This document shows positions 33,633 to 42,556 of a DNA stretch of 64,000 bases, piece after piece. The position numbers were made by a program, and so were the translations under genes. Each line of letters begins with the position of its first letter. Within the stretch, counting starts at the first letter, position 1. The DNA lies in the NCBI RefSeq assembly GCF_003024155.1, contig NZ_CP028136.1, positions 2,108,001-2,172,000 of the forward strand, in the 5' to 3' direction. This stretch comes from Christiangramia fulva. GTDB taxonomy: Bacteria > Bacteroidota > Bacteroidia > Flavobacteriales > Flavobacteriaceae. A model generated the notes under the pieces. It saw only the letters and a list, made by a program, of their open reading frames with translations, ran no database searches and had not been told where the DNA came from.

Positions 33633-35879
33633 CTATTCTTCTCTTTTGTTTCCTTTATTTCGGTTATCCCGATTTCTATTATCTCTTCGGTCATTTCCGC
33701 GATCTCCACGATCTCCACGATTGCTATCACGGTTTCTGTCGCGATTATCGCTTTCAGATCTTTCGGGCCTTGGTAAAAGAGCTTTTCTGGAAACCTTTTC
33801 TTTCCTGGTCTTAGGATCAATTCCGAAATATTTCACATCTATCACATCTCCTAAATTGACTACGTCGGTCACATTATTGGTGCGATCCCAGGCAAGTTCA
33901 GAAATATGAAGCAGAACCTCATTTCCTGGAGCATCAAGATATTCCACCACAGCACCAAAATCAAGGATCTTAATTACTTTTACCTCGTAAATACTGCCTT
34001 TTTCAGGTTTAAAGGTAATAGAATCGATCTTCGCAAGAACTTTGTCAATTCCAGCCTGATCTGTACCCAGAATTTCAACAATTCCTTCTTCAGTTACAGG
34101 ATCTTCGTTGATAACGATCTCGGTTTTGGTTTCTTTCTGAAGTTCCTGAATTACTTTTCCTCCAGGTCCTATCAAAGCTCCAATGAATTCGTTAGGAATT
34201 CTTCTTGTTATGATCTTTGGAGCATAAGGCTTCACATTTTCATTAGGCTCGGAAATGGTTTCAGTTAATTTGCCAAGAATATGTAATCTGCCGTCACGTG
34301 CCTGTTTTAAAGCATTTACAAGTATCTCATAAGAAAGACCTTTGATTTTGATATCCATTTGGCAGGCTGTAATACCATCTGCAGTACCGGTAACTTTAAA
34401 GTCCATGTCTCCCAAATGATCCTCATCACCGAGAATATCTGAAAGTACGGCATAATTGTCTCCGTCAGAGATCAATCCCATCGCGATTCCGGAAACAGGT
34501 TTTTTAAGCTGTACCCCTGAATCCATAAGTGCCATTGTTCCTGCACAAACAGTAGCCATAGACGATGAACCGTTGGATTCAAGTACTTCAGAAACTACAC
34601 GTACAGTATAAGGACAATCTGCCGGGATCATTCCTTTTAAGGCACGTTGTGCAAGGTTTCCGTGCCCGATCTCCCGTCTTGACGTTCCTCTAATAGGATA
34701 TGCTTCTCCTGTGGAAAAAGGAGGAAAGTTGTAATGCAGGTAAAAAGTTTCTTCTCCCTGTTGTGTTGGCAGGTCAACCTGGTTGGCTTCTCTTGAAGTA
34801 CCAAGGGTTACTGTTGCAAGAGCCTGAGTTTCACCTCTTGTAAAAATAGCGGAACCGTGAGTGGAAGGGAGGTAACCAACTTCGCACCAGATTGGGCGGA
34901 TTTCGGTGGTTTTTCTTCCGTCAAGGCGAATTCCTTCTTTGAGAGTAAGATCTCTTACCGCATTCTTGTGGGATTCAGCAAAATATTTTGAAATTAAATC
35001 TCCGTTTTCTTCGAGTTCTTCTTCAGTGAAAAGGGATTTTACTTCTTCCTTTAATTCGGAAAAAGCATCGGTTCTTTCTTTTTTGCTGGTCCCGCCTTTA
35101 GCGATATCATAGGCTTTTTGATAAGTGGCGTCGTGCACTTTTTTCTGAATTTCTTCGTTGGTTCTTGCAGTTTCGTACTCGCGGGTTGGCTTTTTACCGA
35201 AAGCTTCGGCAAGTCTTACCTGAGCTCTACACTGAACTTTGATGGCTTCATGAGCGAATTTAATAGCATCTGCCATTTCTTCTTCACTACATTCATCCAT
35301 TTCACCTTCAACCATCATTACTGAATCTTCAGAAGCACCAACCATCATATCGATATCGGCGTCTTCAAGTTGTGTTCTGCTTGGGTTGATAACGAATTCA
35401 CCGTTAATTCGCGCAACGCGTACTTCAGAAATAGGAGTTTCAAAAGGAATGTCTGACAACTGAATTGCTGCCGAAGCTGCAAGCCCGGCAAGCGCATCGG
35501 GCATCACTTCATCATCATGAGACATCAGCTGGATCATCACCTGGGTCTCGAATTTGTAATCTTTTGGGAAAAGTGGTCGCAATACTCGGTCTACCAGACG
35601 CATTACAAGAATTTCCTCGCTACTTGGCCTGGCTTCTCTTTTGAAATATCCACCAGGAAAACGTCCTGCAGCGGCAAATTTTTCGCGATAGTCAAGAGTT
35701 AATGGAAAGAAATCCATGGTAGTGGGAGTGTAAGAAGATACTACTGTACAAAGCAGCATTGCATTTCCCATTTGCACAACAACCGACCCGTGAGCCTGTT
35801 TTGCTAATTTTCCGGTTTCGAGGGAAATGGTTCTTCCATCTTCCAGCTCGATAACCTCATTAAAAGTCTTTGGAATCAT
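33633..35879 (-). CDS. pnp: Polyribonucleotide nucleotidyltransferase (PNPase)
   Basis: 748 residues from ATG 35879 ([15 protein letters not shown]). Phosphorolytic 3'-5' exoribonuclease of the RNA degradation machinery. Order of domains: RNase PH 1 (about 10-145), helical linker (150-240), RNase PH 2 (about 320-555), KH domain (565-625, [15 protein letters not shown]) and S1 domain (635-705, [19 protein letters not shown]). After S1 there is a tail of about 40 residues made almost only of Arg, Asp, Asn, Gly ([16 protein letters not shown]..), likely disordered and RNA- or protein-binding. It follows rpsO, the classic neighbour, but a terminator separates them. Confidence 0.97.
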   Translation of the reverse strand: MIPKTFNEVIELEDGRTISLETGKLAKQAHGSVVVQMGNAMLLCTVVSSYTPTTMDFFPLTLDYREKFAAAGRFPGGYFKREARPSSEEILVMRLVDRVLRPLFPKDYKFETQVMIQLMSHDDEVMPDALAGLAASAAIQLSDIPFETPISEVRVARINGEFVINPSRTQLEDADIDMMVGASEDSVMMVEGEMDECSEEEMADAIKFAHEAIKVQCRAQVRLAEAFGKKPTREYETARTNEEIQKKVHDATYQKAYDIAKGGTSKKERTDAFSELKEEVKSLFTEEELEENGDLISKYFAESHKNAVRDLTLKEGIRLDGRKTTEIRPIWCEVGYLPSTHGSAIFTRGETQALATVTLGTSREANQVDLPTQQGEETFYLHYNFPPFSTGEAYPIRGTSRREIGHGNLAQRALKGMIPADCPYTVRVVSEVLESNGSSSMATVCAGTMALMDSGVQLKKPVSGIAMGLISDGDNYAVLSDILGDEDHLGDMDFKVTGTADGITACQMDIKIKGLSYEILVNALKQARDGRLHILGKLTETISEPNENVKPYAPKIITRRIPNEFIGALIGPGGKVIQELQKETKTEIVINEDPVTEEGIVEILGTDQAGIDKVLAKIDSITFKPEKGSIYEVKVIKILDFGAVVEYLDAPGNEVLLHISELAWDRTNNVTDVVNLGDVIDVKYFGIDPKTRKEKVSRKALLPRPERSESDNRDRNRDSNRGDRGDRGNDRRDNRNRDNRNKGNKREE

Positions 35880-35895
35880 AATAATTTGAATGTTT

Positions 35896-35919
35896 GATCT
35901 GAATAACTTCAACCAGATC
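35896..35919 (-). promoter_or_regulatory. Possible leader hairpin upstream of pnp
   Basis: GATCTG and CAGATC (plus-strand 35896-35901 and 35914-35919) can pair around a 12-base loop, 17 bases before the pnp ATG. A near -7 sequence TATGTTTA lies just upstream. Whether it is part of PNPase autoregulation is speculative. Confidence 0.3.
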
Positions 35920-36054
35920 ATTTGTTAAACATAGGTCTCCGTCTTCCGGACGGCCGGGTTGTGTGTGGTGTGTAGTTGTGTTAGACCAATGAAAAACTAT
36001 CCGCCTTGGCGGACGACAATTTTTGAAAACCTATAAAGGTTAAAACTAATATAT

Positions 36055-36080
36055 AAAAAAAGGGGGCAAAATCGCCCCCT
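36055..36080 (-). terminator. Terminator after rpsO
   Basis: Perfect seven-base stem AGGGGGC/GCCCCCT (36074-36080 with 36061-36067), six-base loop, then a T-run on the minus strand. It is six bases past the rpsO stop and separates rpsO from pnp. Confidence 0.92.
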
Positions 36081-36085
36081 GAAAT

Positions 36086-36355
36086 TTATTTTCTTAATCC
36101 AAGTTCCTTTACGATGGCACGATACCTCATAATGTCTTTTTTCATAAGGTAGTCTAAAAGACTTCTTCTTTTACCAACCAGTCTTACCAGTGAGCGCTCA
36201 GAGTTAAAGTCTTTGCGATTGGTCTTCAGGTGATCAGAGAGGTGTGCAATTCGGTAAGTGAACAATGCGATTTGACCTTCAGCAGAACCGGTGTCATTCT
36301 TACTGCTACCGTATTTTTCGAAGATCTCTTCTTTCTTTTCTTTTGTTAAATACAT
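36086..36355 (-). CDS. rpsO: 30S ribosomal protein S15
   Basis: 89 residues from ATG 36355 (MYLTKEKKEEIFEKYG), the standard length; the open frame runs further upstream through the leader but that is not S15 sequence. Contains the conserved NDTGSAEGQIALFTYRI, HLKTNRKDFNSERSL and LVGKRRSLLDYL motifs that bind the 16S rRNA three-way junction. It has its own promoter (36410-36417) and a short structured leader. Confidence 0.97.
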   Translation of the reverse strand: MYLTKEKKEEIFEKYGSSKNDTGSAEGQIALFTYRIAHLSDHLKTNRKDFNSERSLVRLVGKRRSLLDYLMKKDIMRYRAIVKELGLRK

Positions 36356-36386
36356 TCCAATATTATTTAAATGATTTTTATGTATC

Positions 36387-36403
36387 GGACAGGTTTTCTG
36401 TCC
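36387..36403 (-). promoter_or_regulatory. 5'-terminal leader hairpin of rpsO mRNA
   Basis: GGACAG and CTGTCC form a six-base perfect stem with loop AAAAC on the mRNA strand. It would start at about the first transcribed base, given the -7 box at 36410-36417, leaving about 32 AU-rich bases to the ATG. S15 represses its own mRNA through structured leaders in several bacteria; this could be a lineage-specific version, not proven. Confidence 0.4.
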
Positions 36404-36409
36404 AGGCGG

Positions 36410-36417
36410 CAAAGATA
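36410..36417 (-). promoter_or_regulatory. -7 box (TATCTTTG) for rpsO
   Basis: Exact TAnnTTTG in the most typical flavobacterial form. It gives a leader of about 48 bases, longer than at other genes here. Confidence 0.6.
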
Positions 36418-36467
36418 CTACTTATTTAATAACTACCTATTGAAAGCTGAATTTTTATAAAAAATAA

Positions 36468-37325
36468 TCAGGCTCTAATAGTTTGATTCTGAATTAGATC
36501 CAGGTAAAGGTTGATCTTGTCTTTAAGCTGGGATCGTTTTACAATGAAATCAAGAAAGCCTTTTTCTAAAAGGAATTCAGCTGTTTGAAAATCTTTTGGA
36601 AGGTCCTTCCCGGTGGTGTCTTTTACAACGCGGGGACCGGCAAAGCCAATTAATGCGCCTGGTTCAGAAATATTGATATCTCCCAACATGGCAAAAGAAG
36701 CGGTAGTTCCTCCAGTTGTAGGATCGGTGCAAAGAGAAATATAAGGAAGTTTTGCTTCTGCAAGCTGAGCCAATTTAACTGAAGTTTTGGCGAGTTGCAT
36801 CAAACTTAAAGCGGCTTCCTGCATTCGAGCGCCACCAGATTTGGAAATAATCATTAATGGAAGCTTGTGTTCAATGGCATAATCTGCTGCACGGGCAATT
36901 TTTTCACCTACGACGGAGCCCATACTCCCTCCAACGAATTTAAAATCCATACAGGCAATTACCAGCTCTTTACCTTTAGATTTTCCAACAGCACAGCGAA
37001 CGGCATCTTTTAAGCCGGTCTTTTCCTGGGCAGCTTTTAAACGATCGGTATATTTTTTAGTGTCTTCAAAGTTCAAAGGATCCTGGGCAGTCATGCCTTT
37101 ATCAAGTTCTTTAAACTTATTATCATCAAAAAGAATTTTAAAATATTCGGCACTTCCAATTCTAACATGATAACCATCCTCAGGGCTCACATAAAAATTG
37201 CTTTCCAGCTGTTCAGCATCAACGATCTTTCCGGTTGGCGATTTGTACCACAAACCTTTGGGAACATCCTTTTTCTCTTCAGTAGGAGTTTGAATTCCTT
37301 TTTGTGTTCTTTTAAACCACGCCAT
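36468..37325 (-). CDS. accD: Acetyl-CoA carboxylase carboxyltransferase subunit beta, without zinc-finger cysteines
   Basis: 285 residues, ATG at 37325. Forms the carboxyltransferase with AccA for malonyl-CoA synthesis. The crotonase-like core has the usual motifs: [38 protein letters not shown] and [13 protein letters not shown]. The N-terminal region aligns with the E. coli zinc ribbon (W-x-K-C..C..C-P-x-C) but the four cysteines are replaced: WYKSPTGK and VSPEDGYH. I believe this loss is common in Flavobacteria; the fold may persist without zinc. Downstream of fbaA behind a terminator. Confidence 0.95.
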   Translation of the reverse strand: MAWFKRTQKGIQTPTEEKKDVPKGLWYKSPTGKIVDAEQLESNFYVSPEDGYHVRIGSAEYFKILFDDNKFKELDKGMTAQDPLNFEDTKKYTDRLKAAQEKTGLKDAVRCAVGKSKGKELVIACMDFKFVGGSMGSVVGEKIARAADYAIEHKLPLMIISKSGGARMQEAALSLMQLAKTSVKLAQLAEAKLPYISLCTDPTTGGTTASFAMLGDINISEPGALIGFAGPRVVKDTTGKDLPKDFQTAEFLLEKGFLDFIVKRSQLKDKINLYLDLIQNQTIRA

Positions 37326-37357
37326 TTCTTTCGAATTTTGAGATTCTTTTTCAGAAA

Positions 37358-37392
37358 TAAAAAACAGCCAAAAATTTTAAATTTGGCTGTTT
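37358..37392 (-). terminator. Terminator after fbaA
   Basis: Eleven-base perfect stem AAACAGCCAAA/TTTGGCTGTTT (37382-37392 with 37362-37372), with a T-rich tail on the minus strand. It lies eight bases past the fbaA stop and before accD. Confidence 0.85.
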
Positions 37393-37400
37393 CTGTATGT

Positions 37401-38468
37401 TTATAAAGTGTTTACGTTATTCAGATCTTCAAAAGCTTTTTTGAGTCTGGCTTTGAAGGTTAATTCACCCTCACGAATCCATTTACGAGGATCATAATAT
37501 TTTTTATTTGGTGAATCGGGACCTTCAGGATTCCCTATTTGAGCGGCCAAATAATCTTTTTTACTCGCCATGTAATCCCTAATACCTTCCAGATATGCAT
37601 ACTGAAGATCCGTATCTATGTTCATTTTAATAACACCGTATCCTATGGCTTCACGAATTTCTTCAACTGTAGAACCACTTCCGCCGTGGAAAACGAAATC
37701 GATATGATTATTACCTACCTTATATTTTTCGGTAATATAATCCTGCGAATTTTTAAGGATTTTTGGAGTAAGTTTTACGTTACCCGGCTTATAAACTCCG
37801 TGAACATTACCAAAAGCAGCAGCGATAGTAAACTGGTCGCTCACTTTGCTTAGTTCTTCATAAGCATAAGCAACTTCTTCAGGCTGAGTGTACAATTTTG
37901 AGGAATCTACATCGGTATTGTCAACACCATCTTCTTCACCTCCGGTGATCCCCAATTCAATTTCAAGAGTCATTCCCATTTTTGACATTCTCTTCAGGTA
38001 TCTTTTACAGATATCCATATTTTCTTCAATTGATTCTTCTGAAAGATCAATCATATGAGAGCTGTAAAGTGGGATTCCGAAAGTTTCATAGTGCTTTTCA
38101 CTGGCATCGAGGAGGCCGTCTATCCACGGAAGGAGTTTTTTAGCGCAGTGATCTGTATGCATGATCACTGAAGCTCCATAATGTTTAGCCATTTCATGCA
38201 CATGTTTCGCTCCTGCGATTCCACCTGCTATGGCAGCACGTTCATTTTCATTAGATAATCCTTTACCGGCATTAAACTGGGCTCCACCATTAGAAAACTG
38301 AATAATTACAGGTGAATTTAATTCGGATGCCGTTTCCAGAACAGCATTAATGTTGCTGGATCCAATTACGTTTACTGCGGGAAGGGCAAATCCTTTTTCC
38401 TTCGCATATCTGAAAATCTCCTGAACTTCTTTTCCTGTGGCTACGCCTGGTTTGATGTTGTGACTCAT
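37401..38468 (-). CDS. fbaA: Class II fructose-bisphosphate aldolase
   Basis: 355 residues, full-length class IIA aldolase. Zinc ligands and active-site motifs: VIMHTDHCAKK (catalytic Asp, zinc His), LEIELGITGGEEDG (Glu), FGNVHGVYKPGNV (zinc His) and FVFHGGSGS (zinc His, phosphate loop), then KMNIDTDLQYA. Cytoplasmic, glycolysis and gluconeogenesis. A perfect -7 box lies at 38490-38497 and a terminator follows the stop, so it is probably monocistronic. Confidence 0.97.
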   Translation of the reverse strand: MSHNIKPGVATGKEVQEIFRYAKEKGFALPAVNVIGSSNINAVLETASELNSPVIIQFSNGGAQFNAGKGLSNENERAAIAGGIAGAKHVHEMAKHYGASVIMHTDHCAKKLLPWIDGLLDASEKHYETFGIPLYSSHMIDLSEESIEENMDICKRYLKRMSKMGMTLEIELGITGGEEDGVDNTDVDSSKLYTQPEEVAYAYEELSKVSDQFTIAAAFGNVHGVYKPGNVKLTPKILKNSQDYITEKYKVGNNHIDFVFHGGSGSTVEEIREAIGYGVIKMNIDTDLQYAYLEGIRDYMASKKDYLAAQIGNPEGPDSPNKKYYDPRKWIREGELTFKARLKKAFEDLNNVNTL

Positions 38469-38489
38469 AATTTTTTTGAATTAGGCTTA

Positions 38490-38497
38490 CAAAAATA
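38490..38497 (-). promoter_or_regulatory. -7 box (TATTTTTG) for fbaA
   Basis: Exact TAnnTTTG match 21 bases before the fbaA ATG, between the tamL stop and fbaA. Confidence 0.5.
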
Positions 38498-38512
38498 AGA
38501 AAATAAACTGGC

Positions 38513-41080
38513 TTAGAAAGGATAATTAATACCTACATTATAAACCGCATGTCCAAAATCATAATGAGGGAACCATCGTTCCCCAACAGGTAAAGCAGGA
38601 TTATAAGTTTTAAAACCTATATCAAACCTCAATACGAAGAAATCAAAATCGTATCGTAAACCAAATCCCGAGCCTACGGCGATATCTTTAAGATCTGCAA
38701 AGGAATTGAAAGTTGAAGCTTCATCCTGTACAATATCAAGAACGTTCCAGATGTTGCCAATATCTGTAAAAACGGCTCCGTTCAACGAACTGAAAAGGTT
38801 AAAACGATATTCCAGATTAAGCGCCAGTTTCATGTTGGCTTCATTAAATTCATTGCGCCCACCGCTGCTTCCGGGACCCAGGTCATAGGCCTGCCATGCA
38901 CGATTGTCGTTAGGACCGCCTGCGAAAAAACTTCTTGTAAAGGGAATACTGTTCGCATTTCCATAGGGAATAGCTACTCCGCCAAAAGCCCTGGCCGCGA
39001 TAACATTATCATTTCCCAAATCCCAGTGCTGGATAAAATCCAGTTCCGTTTTAACATATTGAGAAAATTGAACTCCCAGGATCTCGTAATTGCCATTCAT
39101 GTTCTTCGGGAGGCCTCCAATTTTCGAAACTGCCGTTAAAAAATTTCCGGCGGTTTCAATTTTAAAACGAAAACGCGAAAATTCCTGGTCGTAAAGGTTA
39201 TTTTTTGTATTCCAAAGGTAGGTGTAGTTACTGGCGAAGATCAGGTTATTTTCAGTCAGTCTATTCTTACGTTCCCTGATATTGATAATATTCTTTCGTT
39301 GTGCTTCGGTTAAACCCTGTGTGGTGCCATTATTATTTTCGACTCCGTCAATAAAATTTTCTGTTCCCTGCGGAATGATGAGATCACCATTATCATTTAG
39401 AAATTCCGGATCGGTGACCACATTATCGCTTTGAACAATATTGTTGAGTTCGTCATAAGAATTTCGGTAAACATTGAAATAATTAGCAATATTCAGGTTT
39501 CTTACGTACTGAATGTTCAACAGGTCGAAACGGTTGGAAAGTTGTTTTGAAGGTGTCCAGCTATAGTTGACGATGCCCGTAAAATTTTGTTTATCCAACC
39601 CAATATTTTGCTGACTGCTTAAACCAAGGCTGAAAGTGGTGAATGGAGAAGTGTATTTAGGGATAAATTTTTCAGTATTGAAAGGTAGAAATATCCGGGG
39701 AAAAGAGAGCTTCATGTCGGCACCGATTTCTGAAATATCGAAAAAACGGGCGTTATTCCTGCTACCTGCGGCATCGGTAGAAGAGCCTACACTTCCGCGT
39801 CCTGAAATTTCAAATATTTCGGCCCTTCTGAAAATATTTCGGATAAGAAGAGAACCTCCAAACCCAATTCCAAATTTCTGAATATTGCTCTGTGAAATAT
39901 CAAAATCAAAGCCCAGGGAATATTTGGGCAGTGGTGTGAGAAATATGTTGGTTATCAAATCGGTTCCGGAGCTATCGGCAGGATCTGGGATGAATTGCAC
40001 GTTTGGGTATTTAAAAACCCTTAACGAATTCAAACGGGTGTAGGTTCTCGTGCGTGCAAGATCACTGTAGGTATTACCAGGTTTTATAAAGATGGCATCA
40101 GTAATAGCTTCAGGTTTGTAGCCCAATTGATCGAAAGAATAAACCGTATAATTTCCTATTTTCGCGCTATCACTAATTCTGTCATTCCTATTTTCATAGG
40201 TGTAATCGGTAAAAATATTCACTTTACTTATCTCGTGAATCTTAAAAGGTTCCCGAGCTGTGCTATCGCTGGAATTTATCTTTCTGTTTTTGATATTGAG
40301 CGTGGTGTTAATCTTATGATCGGTATTTAAGGTGTCGGCATCAAAGGTTATATATTCCTGGTCGAAATTATAGACGCCGTTGTTCCTGAAAAGCTGGGAA
40401 AGCCGATCTCTTTCCTCGTTAAAATCTAGCGTATTGTATTGAGCGCCAGATTTTATCTTGCTTTCGGTACGATGAAGATTGTAGAGGGAATCCAGCGCCG
40501 GCGAAGCAATGTCGGTTTCAATACTGTCTATAATGTAAGGTTCATGGGTGGTAATATGATATTCAACCCTTGCCCTTTTGTCTTTTCCAATAACAGGGAT
40601 AATATCATAATCGGTTTCCACATTGAACCAGCCGTTATTCCAGTACCAGGATTGGAGGCGATTAGCCGATTTCTGAACCTCTTTTTTGCTGATTATTACC
40701 GGAGCTTCTCCTGTTCTCTTGATCCATTCATTAAATTCAACGCGGGAATGCAGGAATTTTTCAAATTGTTTTTCTGAAAGTAAATTGGTAAGCCTCCTTT
40801 TTTTTCGCTCATTTTCCAGGAATTTTTCAGTAAGGATACTGTCAATATTGGGTCGCGCAAGATTATAAAAATGAAGCTGAAGCGGTACCCCTAGAAAACG
40901 GGTGTTTGGCCTCTGGTATAACTGGCTATACACACTTTCATTGCTTATCTCCTGGTCGTTGGTAAAAATTTGGTTCTTTACCAGTAAATTTTCATCCGGT
41001 TCAAGACGTTTAACGGCGTTGCAGCTAAATATTAAGAAGGTTCCGGAAAATAATAATATTTTTGTGAAAAGCCGATTCAA
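38513..41080 (-). CDS. BamA/TamA-family outer-membrane lipoprotein (TamL-like)
   Basis: 855 residues. Signal peptide with lipobox (LFSGTFLIFSC) giving mature CNAVKRLEPDENLL, the lipidated form of Omp85 protein typical of Bacteroidota (TamL). POTRA domains occupy about residues 25-420 (e.g. EPYIIDSIETDI, KPEAITDAIFIKPGNTYSDLA), followed by a 16-stranded Omp85 barrel to the end (AGGPNDNRAWQAYDLGPG contains the conserved barrel-lumen motif region; last residues GINYPF). It is expected to assist outer-membrane protein or surface biogenesis with TamB. The only in-frame start near the signal peptide is TTG at 41080. Divergent from the TrmH-type gene. Confidence 0.87.
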   Translation of the reverse strand: MNRLFTKILLFSGTFLIFSCNAVKRLEPDENLLVKNQIFTNDQEISNESVYSQLYQRPNTRFLGVPLQLHFYNLARPNIDSILTEKFLENERKKRRLTNLLSEKQFEKFLHSRVEFNEWIKRTGEAPVIISKKEVQKSANRLQSWYWNNGWFNVETDYDIIPVIGKDKRARVEYHITTHEPYIIDSIETDIASPALDSLYNLHRTESKIKSGAQYNTLDFNEERDRLSQLFRNNGVYNFDQEYITFDADTLNTDHKINTTLNIKNRKINSSDSTAREPFKIHEISKVNIFTDYTYENRNDRISDSAKIGNYTVYSFDQLGYKPEAITDAIFIKPGNTYSDLARTRTYTRLNSLRVFKYPNVQFIPDPADSSGTDLITNIFLTPLPKYSLGFDFDISQSNIQKFGIGFGGSLLIRNIFRRAEIFEISGRGSVGSSTDAAGSRNNARFFDISEIGADMKLSFPRIFLPFNTEKFIPKYTSPFTTFSLGLSSQQNIGLDKQNFTGIVNYSWTPSKQLSNRFDLLNIQYVRNLNIANYFNVYRNSYDELNNIVQSDNVVTDPEFLNDNGDLIIPQGTENFIDGVENNNGTTQGLTEAQRKNIINIRERKNRLTENNLIFASNYTYLWNTKNNLYDQEFSRFRFKIETAGNFLTAVSKIGGLPKNMNGNYEILGVQFSQYVKTELDFIQHWDLGNDNVIAARAFGGVAIPYGNANSIPFTRSFFAGGPNDNRAWQAYDLGPGSSGGRNEFNEANMKLALNLEYRFNLFSSLNGAVFTDIGNIWNVLDIVQDEASTFNSFADLKDIAVGSGFGLRYDFDFFVLRFDIGFKTYNPALPVGERWFPHYDFGHAVYNVGINYPF
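41057..41064 (+). promoter_or_regulatory. -7 box (TATTTTTG) for the TrmH-type gene
   Basis: Exact TAnnTTTG on the plus strand, lying within the signal-peptide codons of the divergent tamL gene, 53 bases before the methyltransferase ATG. Confidence 0.4.
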
Positions 41081-41099
41081 GCACGTGGGATTAGAGGCT

Positions 41100-41107
41100 C
41101 AAAAATA
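41100..41107 (-). promoter_or_regulatory. -7 box (TATTTTTG) for tamL
   Basis: Exact TAnnTTTG on the minus strand, 19 bases before the tamL TTG. It lies downstream of the opposing box at 41057-41064, so the two divergent transcripts would overlap at their 5' ends. Confidence 0.5.
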
Positions 41108-41117
41108 CATTTTTTGA

Positions 41118-41864
41118 ATGGTTAGCAAAAGTCAGATTAAGTTAATAAAAAGCCTAAGCCAAAAAAAGTTCCGGACGGAACATCAACTTTTCGTGGTAGA
41201 AGGCAAGAAAAGTATTGAAGAATTTCTGAAATCAGGTTATGAAACATCATTTTTCTTTACTTCAGAAGAAGGACTTTTTGAAGCCGAAGGAGCGGTTTTA
41301 ATTGCAGAAACCGAACTGGCAAAAATAACCATGCTTAAAAATCCGCAGAAAGTTTTGGCGGTTTTCAAGATTCCGAAACCAGCGTCACCCAATTTTAACG
41401 GATTGATTGTAGCACTTGATGGTGTGCGCGACCCTGGCAACCTGGGGACAATAATAAGACTTTGCGACTGGTTTGGTGTGGAGCAGATAATGGCTTCTGA
41501 TGATACTGTTGATTGTTATAATCCCAAAGTGGTGCAGGCCAGTATGGGATCCCTGGGCAGAATAAAAATTCAGTACTTAGATCTGGAGAAAATTTTTAAA
41601 GTTCTGCCGGTTGATTACCCTGTTTTTGGTGCTTTTCTGGAAGGAGAAAATGTCTATAAAAGTATTCTGCCCGAAAGGGCGGTCATAGTAATGGGAAATG
41701 AAGCTCATGGAATTCGGGAGAATATCACTCAATTTATAAATTCACCTGTCACCATTCCTCAATTTGGGAAAAATCAACAAACAGAAAGTTTAAATGTCGC
41801 GATGGCTACAGCAGTTTTTTTAAGTGAATTTCGAAGGACAGGCTTTACTGGAAAACAAAATTAA
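41118..41864 (+). CDS. TrmH/SpoU-family RNA 2'-O-methyltransferase
   Basis: 248 residues. An N-terminal substrate-binding domain (residues 1-85; FRTEHQLFVVEGKKSIEEFL) precedes the knotted SPOUT domain with motif 1 LDGVRDPGNLGTIIR, motif 2 VIVMGNEAHGI and motif 3 ESLNVAMATAVFLSEF, all SAM-binding or dimer motifs. It methylates ribose of rRNA or tRNA; the particular site cannot be read. It is divergent from tamL and its last 20 bases overlap the end of the convergent porT gene. Confidence 0.93.
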   Translation: MVSKSQIKLIKSLSQKKFRTEHQLFVVEGKKSIEEFLKSGYETSFFFTSEEGLFEAEGAVLIAETELAKITMLKNPQKVLAVFKIPKPASPNFNGLIVALDGVRDPGNLGTIIRLCDWFGVEQIMASDDTVDCYNPKVVQASMGSLGRIKIQYLDLEKIFKVLPVDYPVFGAFLEGENVYKSILPERAVIVMGNEAHGIRENITQFINSPVTIPQFGKNQQTESLNVAMATAVFLSEFRRTGFTGKQN

Positions 41865-42552
41865 TAAAGATCGCCCGCGACATCATTTTATCAACATTTC
41901 CTGTATAAATACTATTCGGATCTGCATCGCGAATCAATTCATCATTTAGTGCAAAAACTCCACGAATGGAAGGGGAAAGCTTGAAATAATAGAGATACAG
42001 GTCTATCCCAAAGCCAATTTCATAATAGTATGAATTTGTGGTCATTCTAAACTGTCCGGCACTGTTGTCATCGGGATTATCCTGATTGCTACTTAAATTA
42101 ATGGAAGTGGAGAGACCTCCTTCTACGAATGGGCGGAAATTATTTAACCTGTTAGCATTAAATTTTACTAATAAGGGAATATGAACATAAGTGGCACTTA
42201 CTTCTCTATAGGTGCCGGCATCGGCTTTTATAGCCTGAAAGCCTCTTGTGTTGAAACTTACGCCGGGTTCAAGCCTTAAATCGAGATTGTTGGTGAGTCT
42301 CAGATTTCCTATGAGCCCCACATTGAAACCCACTCTTTTTTCGACCCTGAAATCCTGGCCAGTGACATAGTTCGAGCTGTAATTCTTGTAATCAAAATTG
42401 AAATCATAGGAGTTTAATCCAAGAAAATAGCCCCACGACCAACGCTGCTGATCAAAATTTTCATTATTCAATATGCTCTCACCCGAAAATAATTGGGCTT
42501 GTGCAGCCTGTATGCCAAAAGCCACCAGGGCAATCGTCAGTATTTTTTTCAT
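41845..42552 (-). CDS. porT: PorT-family outer-membrane beta-barrel protein (type IX secretion)
   Basis: 235 residues from ATG 42552 (signal peptide MKKILTIALVAFGIQAAQAQ); the longer frame upstream overlaps ubiE. Predicted eight-stranded beta-barrel with alternating aromatic strands (WGYFLGLNSYDFNFDYK, LRLEPGVSFNTRGF, YVHIPLLVKFNANRL) and C-terminal aromatic-rich FINFVFQ. PorT is required for type IX secretion and gliding in related bacteria; its pairing with ubiE is, as I recall, conserved in Flavobacteria and supports the call. The two giant proteins further along need such a secretion system. Four bases after the ubiE stop: same operon. Confidence 0.85.
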   Translation of the reverse strand: MKKILTIALVAFGIQAAQAQLFSGESILNNENFDQQRWSWGYFLGLNSYDFNFDYKNYSSNYVTGQDFRVEKRVGFNVGLIGNLRLTNNLDLRLEPGVSFNTRGFQAIKADAGTYREVSATYVHIPLLVKFNANRLNNFRPFVEGGLSTSINLSSNQDNPDDNSAGQFRMTTNSYYYEIGFGIDLYLYYFKLSPSIRGVFALNDELIRDADPNSIYTGNVDKMMSRAIFINFVFQ

Positions 42553-42556
42553 GGTC

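Noticed and set aside
33598..33909. Plus-strand frame rich in Arg/Ser opposite the pnp tail
   Set aside because: It is the complement of the low-complexity Arg/Asp tail codons of PNPase.
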